DNA of 64,000 nt, taken from positions 124,001-188,000 of the forward strand of contig CBDHDU010000012.1 of NCBI GenBank assembly GCA_965261725.1. Reading direction: 5' to 3'. Made by a program: the position numbers and the translations under genes. The notes under the pieces are model-generated. The model was not told the origin of the DNA. It did no database searches and was given only the letters and a program-made list of their open reading frames with translations. Of this stretch, positions 37,201 to 46,619 are shown piece by piece; positions within the stretch are counted from its first letter, which is position 1, and each line of letters opens with the position of its first letter. The DNA is from CANDOC01 sp965261725 (GTDB lineage: Bacteria > Pseudomonadota > Gammaproteobacteria > Pseudomonadales > Endozoicomonadaceae).

Positions 37201-37596
37201 GTTCTCCTGTTGGCGCAGCTGCCGGAACAGCCCCTCGGCTTCGGTTAGCTTCTCAACATCGCCTGTTTCTTCAAGACACCGAGCCAACCCCAGCTCAATC
37301 TGGAGATGGCCGCAAAAGTCAGTCGGCGGCTGGTGCTTGCGTTGGTTCTCCTGTTGGCGCAGCTGCCGGAACAGCCCCTCGGCTTCGGTTAGCTTACCCA
37401 TTCCCTGTTTAGTTCTGGCGATTCCTATTTTTAAATAAATGTTCTCAGGAGCTTGTCGGGATAAACTGGAAAATAAACTCAATGCTTGGGGATAGTTTTT
37501 CTTTTTTAAGAAATCCCAGGCTGCCTCTTCTCTTTCTCCTGCTGAAATACAAAAAGTAATCAAAAAGGCAATGACAGCTTTTATTAATCTGTTCAT
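34210..37596 (-). pseudogene. Exported TPR-like repeat protein, passenger of the IS66 transposon, two frameshifts
   Basis: The N-terminus is a signal peptide (MNRLIKAVIAFLITFCISAG) followed by one divergent TPR (EEAAWDFLKKKNYPQALSLF). Then come 19 near-identical 45- or 48-aa units containing KLTEAEGLFRQLRQQENQ and CGHLQIELGLA. A unique C-terminal part of about 170 residues follows. A 2-nt deletion near 36392 and a 5-nt insertion near 35816-35820 disrupt the frame; they cancel as +3, but the segment between them is out of frame and hits a stop at 36340. The visible pieces are 418, 194 and 511 aa. TPRs bind proteins; the partner is unknown. Repeat-region assembly error is possible. Confidence 0.8.
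34750..37400. repeat. Minisatellite of 19 TPR-coding units (144 or 135 bp)
   Basis: Units differ mostly in one module: ATCLDLTGDVEK or RCLEETGDVEK (144 bp) versus RCLQEAGK (135 bp). The rest is almost base-identical between units. Every unit contains GAGATGGCCGCAAAAGTCAG (plus strand). Such identity favours copy-number change by recombination or slippage. Confidence 0.95.
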
Positions 37597-38101
37597 CAGC
37601 TATATGAGATAACAATGAATAATTTGTCTGTATGAAGAGTGGTGTAGTGTTTGAAATTATAGATGTGGTATCAGTGTCGTTTGAGGCATGTTGCAAACAA
37701 TAATCAGAGTTGTGCTGTTATTGGTAGATGGCTTTCGTCGTGCGCTCACCTTTCTGGTCAGCAATCCACTGATCGGTCAGTTTTTTGCCGCAGGTATTAC
37801 ACAACCGGGCTTTACAGCCAAAGCAGATCTTTTTGGTGTGAGAGCATTCATGGTTGCTGCATACAAAGCTGGCATACCCCATGATCACCCGCCCGCAGGC
37901 CAGTACTTTGCTGATCGCATCAACCACAGCAGGGCGTATCGTATCGGCGTTGCGCTGGTAATAACGCCACCATAACTGATCGCGTAGCAGTAATTGTTTT
38001 AGTTTGGACGGCGGTCGGCTGGTCATACGGCCTCATCAATACAGTCGCACGGATGATAACGAATGCAGCCGGTGAAGGGGATGGCATCCTGAGGTTGTTT
38101 T

Positions 38102-39390
38102 TCAGTCGTCCTCCTCTGCCAGTCTTTTGCGTTTACGGTGTTTTCTGAATTTGTGATTGGCCAGCGCCTGAGCACTGTTGAGGGTCACCGGGGGCTGACA
38201 CTGGGTACAGGTGCGTTCCCCGCTGTGGTGACTGCGGTTGTGAGAGGCCAGCGCCTGAGCACTGTTGAGGGTCACCGGGGGCTGGCACCGGGTACAGGTG
38301 CGTTCCCCGCTGTGGTGACTTTTGTTGTGATTGGCCAGCGCCTTCGCACTGTTGAGGGTCACCGGGGGCTGACACTGGGTACAGGTGCGTTCCCCGCTGT
38401 GGTGACTGCGGTTGTGAGTGGCCAGCGCCTTCGCACTGTTGAGGGTCACCCGGGGCTGACACCGGGTACAGGTGCGTTCCCCGCTGTGGTGACTTTGGTT
38501 GTGATCGGCCAGCGCCTGAGCACTGTTGAGGGTCACCGGGGGCTGACACCGGGTACAGGTGCGTTCCCCGCTGTGGTGACTTTGATTGTGAGTGGCCAGC
38601 GCCTGAGCACTGTTGAGAGTCACCGGGGGCTGACACCGGGTACAGGTGCGTTCCCCGCTGTGGTGACTGCGGTTGTGATTGGCCAGCGCCTTCCCACTGT
38701 TGAGGGTCACCGGGGGCTGACACCGGGTACAGGTGCGTTCCCCGCTGTGATGACTTTGGTTGTGATTGGCCAGCGCCTTCGCACTGTTGAGGGTCACCGG
38801 GGGCTGACACTGGGTACAGGTGCGTTCTCCGCTGTGGTGACTGCGGTTGTGAGAGGCCAGCGCCTGAGCACTGTTGAGGGTCACCGGAGGCTGGCACCGG
38901 GTACAGGTGCGTTCCCCGCTGTGGGAGGCGCTTATATGGCTAGCTAATGATGCAGCTGTTTTGTAATACTTTTGGCACAGGGAACACTGAAAAGGTTTCT
39001 CGCCGGATTCAACCGTTTGAAAAACTGAAGGTGAAGGCGGATCTTGAGGTGATACTGTGAATTCGGTATCCGAACTGTTTGTTTCTTTTTCATCGTCGTC
39101 TGGCGGTTCTTGTTTAATGCAAGATGTACATTGTTTTAGCCATTGATCAATTTCAGGCAACACAGGAAAGTCATCAGTCACCTTTACAATTACAACCTCC
39201 GAATTGTCATCGAGTCGTATTTTCTTGATTTGTGGTTGGGATGATCCGGGTTCTGAGCTATTGTCTGCTTCATTTTCACCGGCCCCGGATGAAGGAATAA
39301 AAGCGCTTGCAAACAAAGCTATCAAGCTTGAAAGGAAGGCACTTTTTATCTTTTTTTTGACCAGTTTCTTTGAATGGAGAAGAAAGTCAT
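38102..39390 (-). CDS. Exported C2H2 polydactyl zinc-finger protein, 10 fingers (copy 1)
   Basis: The main frame opens at a TTG at 39325 (407 aa). A fuller signal peptide (VKKKIKSAFLSSLIALFASA) requires a CTG start at 39364 or a -1 frameshift from the ATG at 39390 at a run of eight A. An acidic, Ser-rich region follows, then one classical finger (CSLC-x12-H-x4-H) and nine near-identical 29-aa fingers, C-x2-C-x14-H-x3-H, joined by HSGERTC linkers like the TGEKP linker of eukaryotic fingers. The tail KFRKHRKRKRLAEEDD is basic. It lies 75 bp upstream of the IS91 transposase on the same strand. Role unknown; nucleic-acid binding in a host cell is inference. Confidence 0.8.
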
Positions 39391-39497
39391 ATGACGCTGA
39401 CGGGCTACCTGAGAAAGAGCTTTTATCATAGGTCAGACAATAGGTTTGAGCCTGACGTTTAGTGCAATCAAAAAGTTGCCGCGCAGCGGCCTACGTT

Positions 39498-40092
39498 CAT
39501 ATAGGCGTGGATGAACGTATTGTCAGCTACCTGTCAGCAAAGGGAGAGATTGACAATGAGTCACTACCATCTGCTGCTCAATGGCTTTCAGATGAATTTT
39601 TTCTGGAAGGAGAAGAGCAACCTAGATTATTTGCTTCTGTCTATGAAGGTAATCAGAACGGTAGCTTTGAGGTCAGAGGCCGGGAATGGGTTGCCACTAT
39701 TGATGAGCAGGATGGTTTTTGGAATCTATCCAATTTTACCAGAACTCGTAGAACGGGAGCTGGCCTAAGAATCATTCAGGGAAATCTCCGTTTTATAGAT
39801 GTAAGTGTTGCAGCTCAACTGGACAGCCCGACTCAACGGCATGCTCTTGAACAGGCTATCAGTCAGCACGGCAGCTACATGCAGCTCTGGCAGCAATACA
39901 GCGACATGGAGTGGGCTTTCAGTTTAACGGACGCCCGTGAGCTTGGAGCTATCGCATTCAAAGATTTTGATAAAAGTGAAAAGTCACGCCATTGGGATTT
40001 CATGGTTAATGCGGCTCAAGGTGAAAACTTTGAGAGAAAGCTGCAGGAGCTGGGTAAGAATGATCGCAGTGCAGGGAAAGTGTTCTCCCTTG
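39498..40092 (+). pseudogene. Internal fragment of an unknown gene between two IS91-type copies
   Basis: About 198 codons are open in one frame from the border of copy 1 to the CTTG border of copy 2 (GVDERIVSYLSAKGEID; later GREWVATIDEQDGFWNL; LRFIDVSVAAQLD). The frame continues into both elements, so its apparent ends are artefacts. It looks like genuine protein, acidic and soluble. I do not recognise the family. Confidence 0.5.
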
Positions 40093-40199
40093 ACGCATAG
40101 GAATTTACGCATAGGAATTTCAAAAGGCTCTTAATGGATTCCGGGGTGTTGAGGTAACTGCGGTTGAAACTAACGTCCACATTCGTGTAAAACAGCGGT

Positions 40200-41116
40200 A
40201 TGATGAAGTTTCATGATCTCCTCGATAACGCCAAATGTTACGAACAAGTCAGGCAAATGCGCTGGCCGGATGGTGTCGTTTGTCCTCGCTGTCAAAGCCC
40301 TGATATTACCCGACAAGGTAAAGATGACACTCAGCCGGAGCGACAGCGTTACTGGTGCAAGTGTTGTCGGCGTCGCTTTGATGATCTGACTTTATCGGTG
40401 TTTTCAGGGCATCACCAGCCTTTAAAAATCTGGATACACTGCTTGTACCTGATGTCACTCAATCAGTCGAACAGACAGATTGCACTTGAACTTGACCTGA
40501 ACAAAAGCGATGTGCAAAAGATGACACAGCAGCTCAGGACAAGTGTCTGCAACAAACGCCCGGTCACCGTTCTGGACGGCAAGGTTGAATGTGACGAGGT
40601 TCACGTTGTATCGGGGCATAAAGGCCAGCCTGAAGCGGTGAAAAAAAAGGGCGGACAGCCCGCCGTAACCGTTTGAGAGGTGCTCGTGGTCGCGGTACTC
40701 TGGAGAAAGAAAAGCCTCCGATCTTTGGCATGATCCAGCGGGGTGGGCAGGTTGTGATCCGTATGCTGCCTAATGTCAAGCAGGTAACAATCAAGCCCCT
40801 GATTACAGAATTCATAGCGCCGGGAACGCTGATTTATACTGATGAATACAGCATTTACGACAGGCTTGAGCAATGGGGTTATGATCGTAAATCTGTCTGT
40901 CATGGCGCTGGGGAGTATGCCCGGGATGAAGATGGTGATGGTTTTCACGAGGTGCATGTGAATACGATGGAGGGCTTCTGGTCGTTGCTGCGATCCTGGT
41001 TGCGCCCTCACCGTGGAATTTCACAGGATAAGCTGCCACTATACTTGGGATTTTTTGAATGCATCCATAACATCAAACGTAGGGGAAAAGCAGCTATTTC
41101 AGGGGTGTTGAGGTAA
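40200..41116 (+). pseudogene. IS1595-family transposase, first copy, two overlapping frames
   Basis: Frame one (158 aa) has the N-terminal zinc ribbon CPRCQSPDITRQG...YWCKCCRRRF and the first catalytic region VECDEVHVVSGHKG, then stops at 40674-40676. Frame two, -1 relative to it, opens at a TTG overlapping that stop (TTGA) and encodes 147 aa with YTDEYSIYDRLEQWGY and EGFWSLLRSWLRPHRG. Together they make a normal-length enzyme, either by frameshift or recoupling, or the gene is dead. Its last codons read into the duplication junction. Confidence 0.8.
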
Positions 41117-41158
41117 CTGCGGTTGAAACTAACGTCCACATTCGTGTAAAACAGCGGT

Positions 41159-42087
41159 ATGATGAAGTTTCATGATCTCCTCGATAACGCCAAATGTTAC
41201 GAACAAGTCAGGCAAATGCGCTGGCCGGATGGTGTCGTTTGTCCTCGCTGTCAAAGCCCTGATATTACCCGACAAGGTAAAGATGACACTCAGCCGGAGC
41301 GACAGCGTTACTGGTGCAAGTGTTGTCGGCGTCGCTTTGATGATCTGACTTTATCGGTGTTTTCAGGGCATCACCAGCCTTTAAAAATCTGGATACACTG
41401 CTTGTACCTGATGTCACTCAATCAGTCGAACAGACAGATTGCACTTGAACTTGACCTGAACAAAAGCGATGTGCAAAAGATGACACAGCAACTCAGGACA
41501 AGTGTCTGCAACAAACGCCCGGTCACCGTTCTGGACGGCAAGGTTGAATGTGACGAGGTTTACGTTGTATCGGGGCATAAAGGCCAGCCTGAAGCGGTGA
41601 AAAAAAAGGGCGGACAGCCCGCCGTAACCGTTTGAGAGGTGCTCGTGGTCGCGGTACTCTGGAGAAAGAAAAGCCTCCGATCTTTGGCATGATCCAGCGG
41701 GGTGGGCAGGTTGTGATCCGTATGCTGCCTAATGTCAAGCAGGTAACAATCAAGCCCCTGATTACAGAATTCATAGCGCCGGGAACGCTGATTTATACTG
41801 ATGAATACAGCATTTACGACAGGCTTGAGCAATGGGGTTATGATCGTAAATCTGTCTGTCATGGCGCTGGGGAGTATGCCCGGGATGAAGATGGTGATGG
41901 TTTTCACGAGGTGCATGTGAATACGATGGAGGGCTTCTGGTCGTTGCTGCGATCCTGGTTGCGCCCTCACCGTGGAATTTCACAGGATAAGCTGCCACTA
42001 TACTTGGGATTTTTTGAATGCATCCATAACATCAAACGTAGGGGAAAAGCAGCTATTTCAGGGTTGCTTGGCTTGCTGCTGGGGTAA
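41159..42087 (+). pseudogene. IS1595-family transposase, second copy, same split
   Basis: Nearly identical to the first copy 959 bp away, with the same TTGA stop/start overlap (41632-41635). It differs at DEVYVV (Tyr instead of His) and a few silent bases. It keeps the native C-terminus GLLGLLLG. The shared frame break predates the duplication or is a functional feature. Confidence 0.8.
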
Positions 42088-42172
42088 CCCCCCGGAATCC
42101 ATTAAGAGCCTTTCAAAAAATCATTATTCCAGTCATTCCTGCAATCTTTGGTTTTTCATCCTGCCAGCGTCC

Positions 42173-42212
42173 AATCATCTGGAATCATCTGGAATCATCT
42201 GGAATCATCTGG
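42173..42212. repeat. 10-bp microsatellite, four units
   Basis: AATCATCTGG is repeated four times. It lies in the transposase-downstream region of IS91-type copy 2; copy 1 has different, unrepeated sequence at the same place. Confidence 0.9.
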
Positions 42213-42311
42213 CTTTGGACGTTGTGCTTATCTGTCTGATACCACCTAAATCCTATTGATTTGCCCGATCTCACCCTGAAATCCTGATTTCAGACGGATT
42301 GAGGGCGTGAA

Positions 42312-43413
42312 CTATGTAATCGGCTTCGCAAGCGCAAGCTGTTGATGGTATTTGTACAGCTCGTACTGCGGCTTCCCCCGGGTAATGCCGGTGAAGATCA
42401 TTTGAGCCTGACAGAGGATGCATTGCAGCGGGTCGAGCCCAAAGGTTTGTTTCAGTAACGCCGGAAAGGTGATTTTCAGGGCGTTTCGTTCGGGCTGATT
42501 GAGCAGGTTGTAGACGGTGGGCAGCAATGTAGCCCTTCCCCGGCATGCCAGAAAACCATAATACCGGATCATTCGGAAACCTTTGTCGGGAATATGCTGT
42601 GTCAGTCGCTCTATAAATTCTTCCCCTTCACAGGTTTCATGGCGGCGGGTTTTGGTGCGGTGATCCAGATACTCATACACCACGGTATCACCGCCATAGT
42701 GTTTCAGGCGCGACATGGCCAGCGGTGGTCGTTTGATATAGCGCCCCAGGTAGCTGATGGTGCGGTGGGGGCTTTTGGTGGCTTTGGCAAAATGGACGAT
42801 CCAGTCCTTTTGGTATTGCTCATCGAGGAAATCATTGAAGCCGGAAAGGTCATGACAGCTGTCTTTCAGCTCGGAAGGCAGATCCAGCTCGCCACGTTTA
42901 AACGCTTCCCTGAGCAGGTTGATCACGCCGTAACGCCACGCGGGCATGATGGCGTTTTTGGTGAAGTAGACTGACGTCCATTGCTGGTTTCCGTCGTATA
43001 ATCCGCCACGGGCCACAGAGAGGTGAATATGAACATTCCAGTTCACCCAGTAAGGTGCGGTTGATTCTGAACAGCTCCCAGAGTGCATCAGGCATCGTAA
43101 AGGTGATGTGTTGCCACTCAGTATCCGGCAACAGCGCTTTCTGGTCAGCAATCCACTGATCCGTCAGTTTTTTGCCGCAGGTATTACACAACCGGGCTTT
43201 ACAGCCAAAGCAGATCTTTTTGGTGTGAGAGCATTCATGGTTGCTGCATACAAAGCTGGCATACCCCATGATCACCCGCCCGCAGGCCAGTACTTTGCTG
43301 ATCGCATCAACCACAGCAGGGCGTATCGTATCGGCGTTGCGCTGGTAATAACGCCACCATAACTGATCGCATAGCAGTAATTGTTTTAGTTTGGACGGCG
43401 GTCGGCTGGTCAT
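42312..43413 (-). pseudogene. IS91-family transposase copy 2, about 103-bp deletion
   Basis: The N-terminal zinc module (from 43413) is intact up to RINRTLLG. A deletion equivalent to positions 31588-31690 of copy 1 then shifts the frame. The C-terminal frame retains NVHIHLSV and YLGRYIKRPP. This copy keeps CAG (Gln) where the other three have TAG. Confidence 0.88.
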
Positions 43414-43493
43414 ACGGCCTCATCAATACAGTCGCACGGATGAGATGATAACGAATGCAGCCGGTGAAGGGGATGGCATCCTGAGGTTGTTTT

Positions 43494-44695
43494 TCAGTCG
43501 TCCTCCTCTGCCAGTCTTTTGCGTTTACGGTGTTTTCTGAATTTGTGATTGGCCAGCGCCTTCGCACTGTTGAGGGTCACCGGGGGCTGACACCGGGTAC
43601 AGGTGCGTTCCCCGCTGTGGTGACTTTGGTTGTGATTGGCCAGCGCCTTCGCACTGTTGAGGGTCACCGGGGGCTGACACTGGGTACAGGTGCGTTCCCT
43701 GCTGTGGTGACTGCGGTTGTGAGTGGCCAGCGCCTTCGCACTGTTGAGGGTCACCGGGGGCTGACACCGGGTACAGGTGCGTTCCCCGCTGTGGTGACTT
43801 TGGTTGTGATCGGCCAGCGCCTGAGCACTGTTGAGGGTCACCGGGGGCTGACACCGGGTACAGGTGCGTTCCCCGCTGTGGTGACTTTGGTTGTGATTGG
43901 CCAGCGCCTGAGCACTGTTGAGGGTCACCGGGGGCTGACACCGGGTACAGGTGCGTTCCCCGCTGTGGTGACTGCGGTTGTGATTGGCCAGCGCCTGAGC
44001 AGTTTTGAGGGTCACCGGGGGCTGACACTGGGTACAGGTGCGTTCCCCGCTGTGGTGACTGCGGTTGTGATCGGCCAGCGCCTTCGCACTGTTGAGGGTC
44101 ACCGGGGGCTGACACCGGGTACAGGTGCGTTCCCCGCTGTGGTGACTGCGGTTGTGATCGGCCAGCGCCTTCGCACTTTTGAGGGTCACCGGGGGCTGAC
44201 ACTGGGTACAGGTGCGTTCCCCGCTGTGGGAGGCCCTTATATGGCTAGCTAATGATGCAGCTGTTTTGTAATACTTTTGGCACAGGGAACACTGAAAAGG
44301 TTTCTCGCCGGATTCAACCGTTTGAAAAACTGAAGGTGAAGGCGGATCTTGAGGTGATACTGTGAATTCGGTATCCGAACTGTTTGTTTCTTTTTCATCG
44401 TCGTCTGACGGTTCTTGTTTAATGCAAGATGTACATTGTTTTAGCCATTGATCAATTTCAGGCAACACAGGAAAGTCATCAGTCACCTTTACAATTACAA
44501 CCTCCGAATTGTCATCGAGTCGTATTTTCTTGATTTGTGGTTGGGATGATCCGGGTTCTGAGCTATTGTCTGCTTCATTTTCACCGGCCCCGGATGAAGG
44601 AATAAAAGCGCTTGCAAACAAAGCTATCAAGCTTGAAAGGAAGGCACTTTTTATCTTTTTTTTGACCAGTTTCTTTGAATGGAGAAGAAAGTCAT
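43494..44695 (-). CDS. Exported C2H2 polydactyl zinc-finger protein, 9 fingers (copy 2)
   Basis: The main frame is 378 aa from a TTG at 44630. The upstream region, with its run of eight A and the ATG giving MTFFSIQRNWSKK, is the same as in copy 1. The acidic spacer is nearly identical to copy 1. It has one classical finger plus eight 29-aa fingers; the +2/+6 residues in order are K/D, K/D, Q/N, Q/N, Q/D, K/T, K/N, K/N. One linker reads HSRERTC. Same basic C-terminal tail. Followed by the transposase on the same strand. Confidence 0.8.
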
Positions 44696-44803
44696 ATGAC
44701 GCTGACGGGCTACCTGAGAAAGAGCTTTTATCATAGGTCAGACAATAGGTTTGAGCCTGACGTTTAGTGCAATCAAAAAGTTGCCGCGCAGCGGCCTACG
44801 TTC

Positions 44804-45444
44804 GAAGGCAGATCCAGCTCGCCACGTTTAAACGCTTCCCTGAGCAGGTTGATCACGCCGTAACGCCACGCGGGCATGATGGCGTTTTTGGTGAAGTAGA
44901 CTGACTTCCATTGCTAGTTTCCGTCGTATAATCCGCCACGGGTCACAGAGAGGTGAATATGAACATTCCAGTTCAGCTTTCGGCCAAAGGTATGCAGTGC
45001 CCTGAAAATACCAGGTGTCACGCCTTTTTTCCCGGCAAAGGCCTGCAGGCTTTTTGCCGCCAGTGGGCTCAGTTTACCCAGTAAGGTGCGGTTGATTCTG
45101 AACAGCTCCCAGAGTGCATCAGGCATCGTAAAGGTGATGTGTTGCCACTCAGTATCCGGCAACAGCGCTTTCTGGTCAGCAATCCACTGATCGGTCAGTT
45201 TTTTGCCGCAGGTATTACACAACCGGGCTTTACAGCCAAAGCAGATCTTTTTGGTGTGAGAGCATTCATGGTTGCTGCATACAAAGCTGGCATACCCCAT
45301 GATCACCCGCCCGCAGGCCAGTACTTTGCTGATCGCATCAACCACAGCAGGGCGTATCGTATCGGCGTTGCGCTGGTAATAACGCCACCATAACTGATCG
45401 CGTAGCAGTAATTGTTTTAGTTTGGACGGCGGTCGGCTGGTCAT
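44804..45444 (-). pseudogene. IS91-family transposase copy 3, C-terminus missing
   Basis: 176 codons from MTSRPPSKLK to the TAG after LYDGN, then a short stretch up to the truncation at 44804. The HUH motif is present but the YLGRY tyrosines are lost, so it cannot be catalytic. Confidence 0.9.
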
Positions 45445-45519
45445 ACGGCCTCATCAATACAGTCACACGGATGATAACGAATGCAGCCGGTGAAGGGGAT
45501 GGCATCCTGAGGTTGTTTT

Positions 45520-46456
45520 TCAGTCGTCCTCCTCTGCCAGTCTTTTGCGTTTACGGTGTTTGCTGAATTTGTGAGTGGCCAGCGCCTTCGCACTGTTGAG
45601 GGTCACCGGGGGCTGACACTGGGTACAGGTGCGTTCCCCGCTGTGGTGACTGCGGTTGTGAGAGGTCAGCGCCTGAGCACTGTTGAGGGTCACCGGGGGC
45701 TGACACCGGGTACAGGTGCGTTCCCCGCTGTGGTGACTGCGGTTGTGATTGGCCAGCGCCTTCGCACTGTTGAGGGTCACCGGGGGCTGACACTGGGTAC
45801 AGGTGCGTTCCCCGCTGTGGTGACTGTGGTTGTGAGTGGCCAGCGCCTGAGCACTGTTGAGGGTCACCGGGGGCTGACACTGGGTACAGGTGCGTTCCCC
45901 GCTGTGGTGACTTTGGTTGTGATTGGCCAGCGCCTGAGCACTGTTGAGGGTCACCGGGGGCTGGCACTGGGTACAGGTGCGTTCCCCGCTGTGGTGACTT
46001 TGGTTGTGAGTGGCCAGCGCCTGAGCACTTTTGAGGGTCACCGGGGGCTGACACTGGGTACAGGTGCGTTCCCCGCTGTGGGAGGCCCTTATATGGCTAG
46101 CTAATGATGCAGCTGTTTTGTAATACTTTTGGCACAGGGAACACTGAAAAGGTTTCTCGCCGGATTCAACCGTTTGAAAAACTGAAGGTGAAGGCGGATC
46201 TTGAGGTGATACTGTGAATTCGGTATCCGAACTGTTTGTTTCTTTTTCATCGTCGTCTGGCGGTTCTTGTTTAATGCAAGATGTACATTGTTTTAGCCAT
46301 TGATCAATTTCAGGCAACACAGGAAAGTCATCAGTCACCTTTACAATTACAACCTCCGAATTGTCATCGAGTCGTATTTTCTTGATTTGTGGTTGGGATG
46401 ATCCGGGTTCTGAGCTATTGTCTGCTTCATTTTCACCGGCCCCGGATGAAGGAATA
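45520..46456 (-). pseudogene. C2H2 polydactyl zinc-finger gene, 7 fingers (copy 3), 5-prime end displaced
   Basis: This piece encodes the acidic region, one classical finger, six 29-aa fingers (+2/+6: Q/T, Q/N, Q/T, K/N, Q/S, K/T) and the tail KFSKHRKRKRLAEEDD. The signal-peptide codons and the eight-A run are at 50184-50275, on the far side of the IS630-type insertion. An internal ATG at 46338 could start an unexported 272-aa protein. Confidence 0.85.
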
Positions 46457-46619
46457 TACCCATGATCATTGAAGTTGCTTGATTTTCCAGCCGATTTTCA
46501 ACATTGTACGAACATGCCGAAAATCACCCTGACAGCCCAACAAAAAGTAGCCTTGGAATCTCGCCACAAAACATCGCGAGATGCACGGGAGTGTGATCGT
46601 ATCAAGGCTGTTTTGCTCA

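Larger units (their letters stand above)
31790..37749 (+). mobile_element. IS66-family transposon with a TPR-protein passenger
   Basis: Ends are GTAAGCGCATGCC (left) and, reverse complemented, GTGAGCGCACGAC (right); the imperfect repeat continues into CATCTAC on both sides. An 8-bp duplication CTTTCTGG flanks it, the size expected for IS66. It carries tnpA, tnpB and tnpC on the plus strand and, convergently, a 3.4-kb exported repeat-protein gene. Total 5,960 bp. It interrupts the IS91-type transposase; joining the two flanks restores that gene. Confidence 0.92.
30856..38026 (-). pseudogene. IS91-family transposase, split by IS66 and carrying an amber codon
   Basis: The N-terminal part (37758-38026, MTSRPPSKLKQLL) carries a Cys-rich zinc module (CSNHECSHTKKICFGCKARLC). 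The rest resumes at 31789 and includes the HUH motif (NVHIHLSV), then YLGRYIKRPP with the paired catalytic tyrosines, down to 30856. The IS66 insertion lies exactly at CTTTCTGG (31782-31789 and 37750-37757). A TAG at 31528-31530 replaces the CAG seen in copy 2. Intact length would be about 390 aa. Not functional as it stands. Confidence 0.9.
30660..39497 (-). mobile_element. IS91-type element copy 1 with zinc-finger passenger (split by an IS66 transposon)
   Basis: The left end starts after CTTG (30656-30659) with two ACGCATAGGAATTT repeats. In transposase orientation the oriIS-side end therefore abuts CAAG, one of the tetranucleotides IS91 uses. The right end is the conserved GCGGCCTACGTTC (ending 39497), next to a small GC-rich palindrome. 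Copies 1 and 2 share both ends. Gene order in the direction of transcription is zinc-finger gene, then transposase. Without the nested IS66 the element is about 2.87 kb. Confidence 0.75.
40126..42110 (+). mobile_element. IS1595-family element with internal tandem duplication
   Basis: Terminal inverted repeats of about 21 bp begin GGCTCTTAATGGATTC on the left and end in the reverse complement (GAATCCATTAAGAGCC) on the right. The 8-bp duplication TTTCAAAA flanks it (40118-40125 and 42111-42118), as expected for IS1595. Copy 1 of the IS91-type element has the empty site. Inside, a 959-bp segment is tandemly duplicated (from 40143 and from 41102), so the element holds two transposase genes. Confidence 0.92.
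40093..44803 (-). mobile_element. IS91-type element copy 2 with zinc-finger passenger (contains an IS1595 element)
   Basis: It starts after CTTG (40089-40092) with the same ACGCATAGGAATTT doublet as copy 1 and ends at TACGTTC (44803). It contains the transposase (internal deletion) and a 9-finger gene in the same order as copy 1. Without the IS1595 it is about 2.72 kb. Confidence 0.75.

Noticed and set aside
34653..37438. Very long plus-strand open frames (883, 400 and 361 aa) across the TPR minisatellite
   Set aside because: The repeat period is a multiple of three, so any stop-free frame stays open through all units. The minus-strand frame has a signal peptide and TPR-like pattern; the plus-strand translations are low-complexity Arg/Ser/Trp or Ala/Gly text.
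38133..38947. Long alternative frames over the zinc-finger arrays (for example 269 aa on plus, 254 aa on minus), repeated in copies 2-4
   Set aside because: Same effect of an 87-bp period. Only one minus-strand frame gives Cys/His fingers with linkers, a signal segment and a basic tail.
39462..40100. 212-aa plus-strand frame read as a complete gene
   Set aside because: Its first codons come from the end of IS91 copy 1 and its last from the start of copy 2, so both ends are artefacts; it is listed as a fragment.
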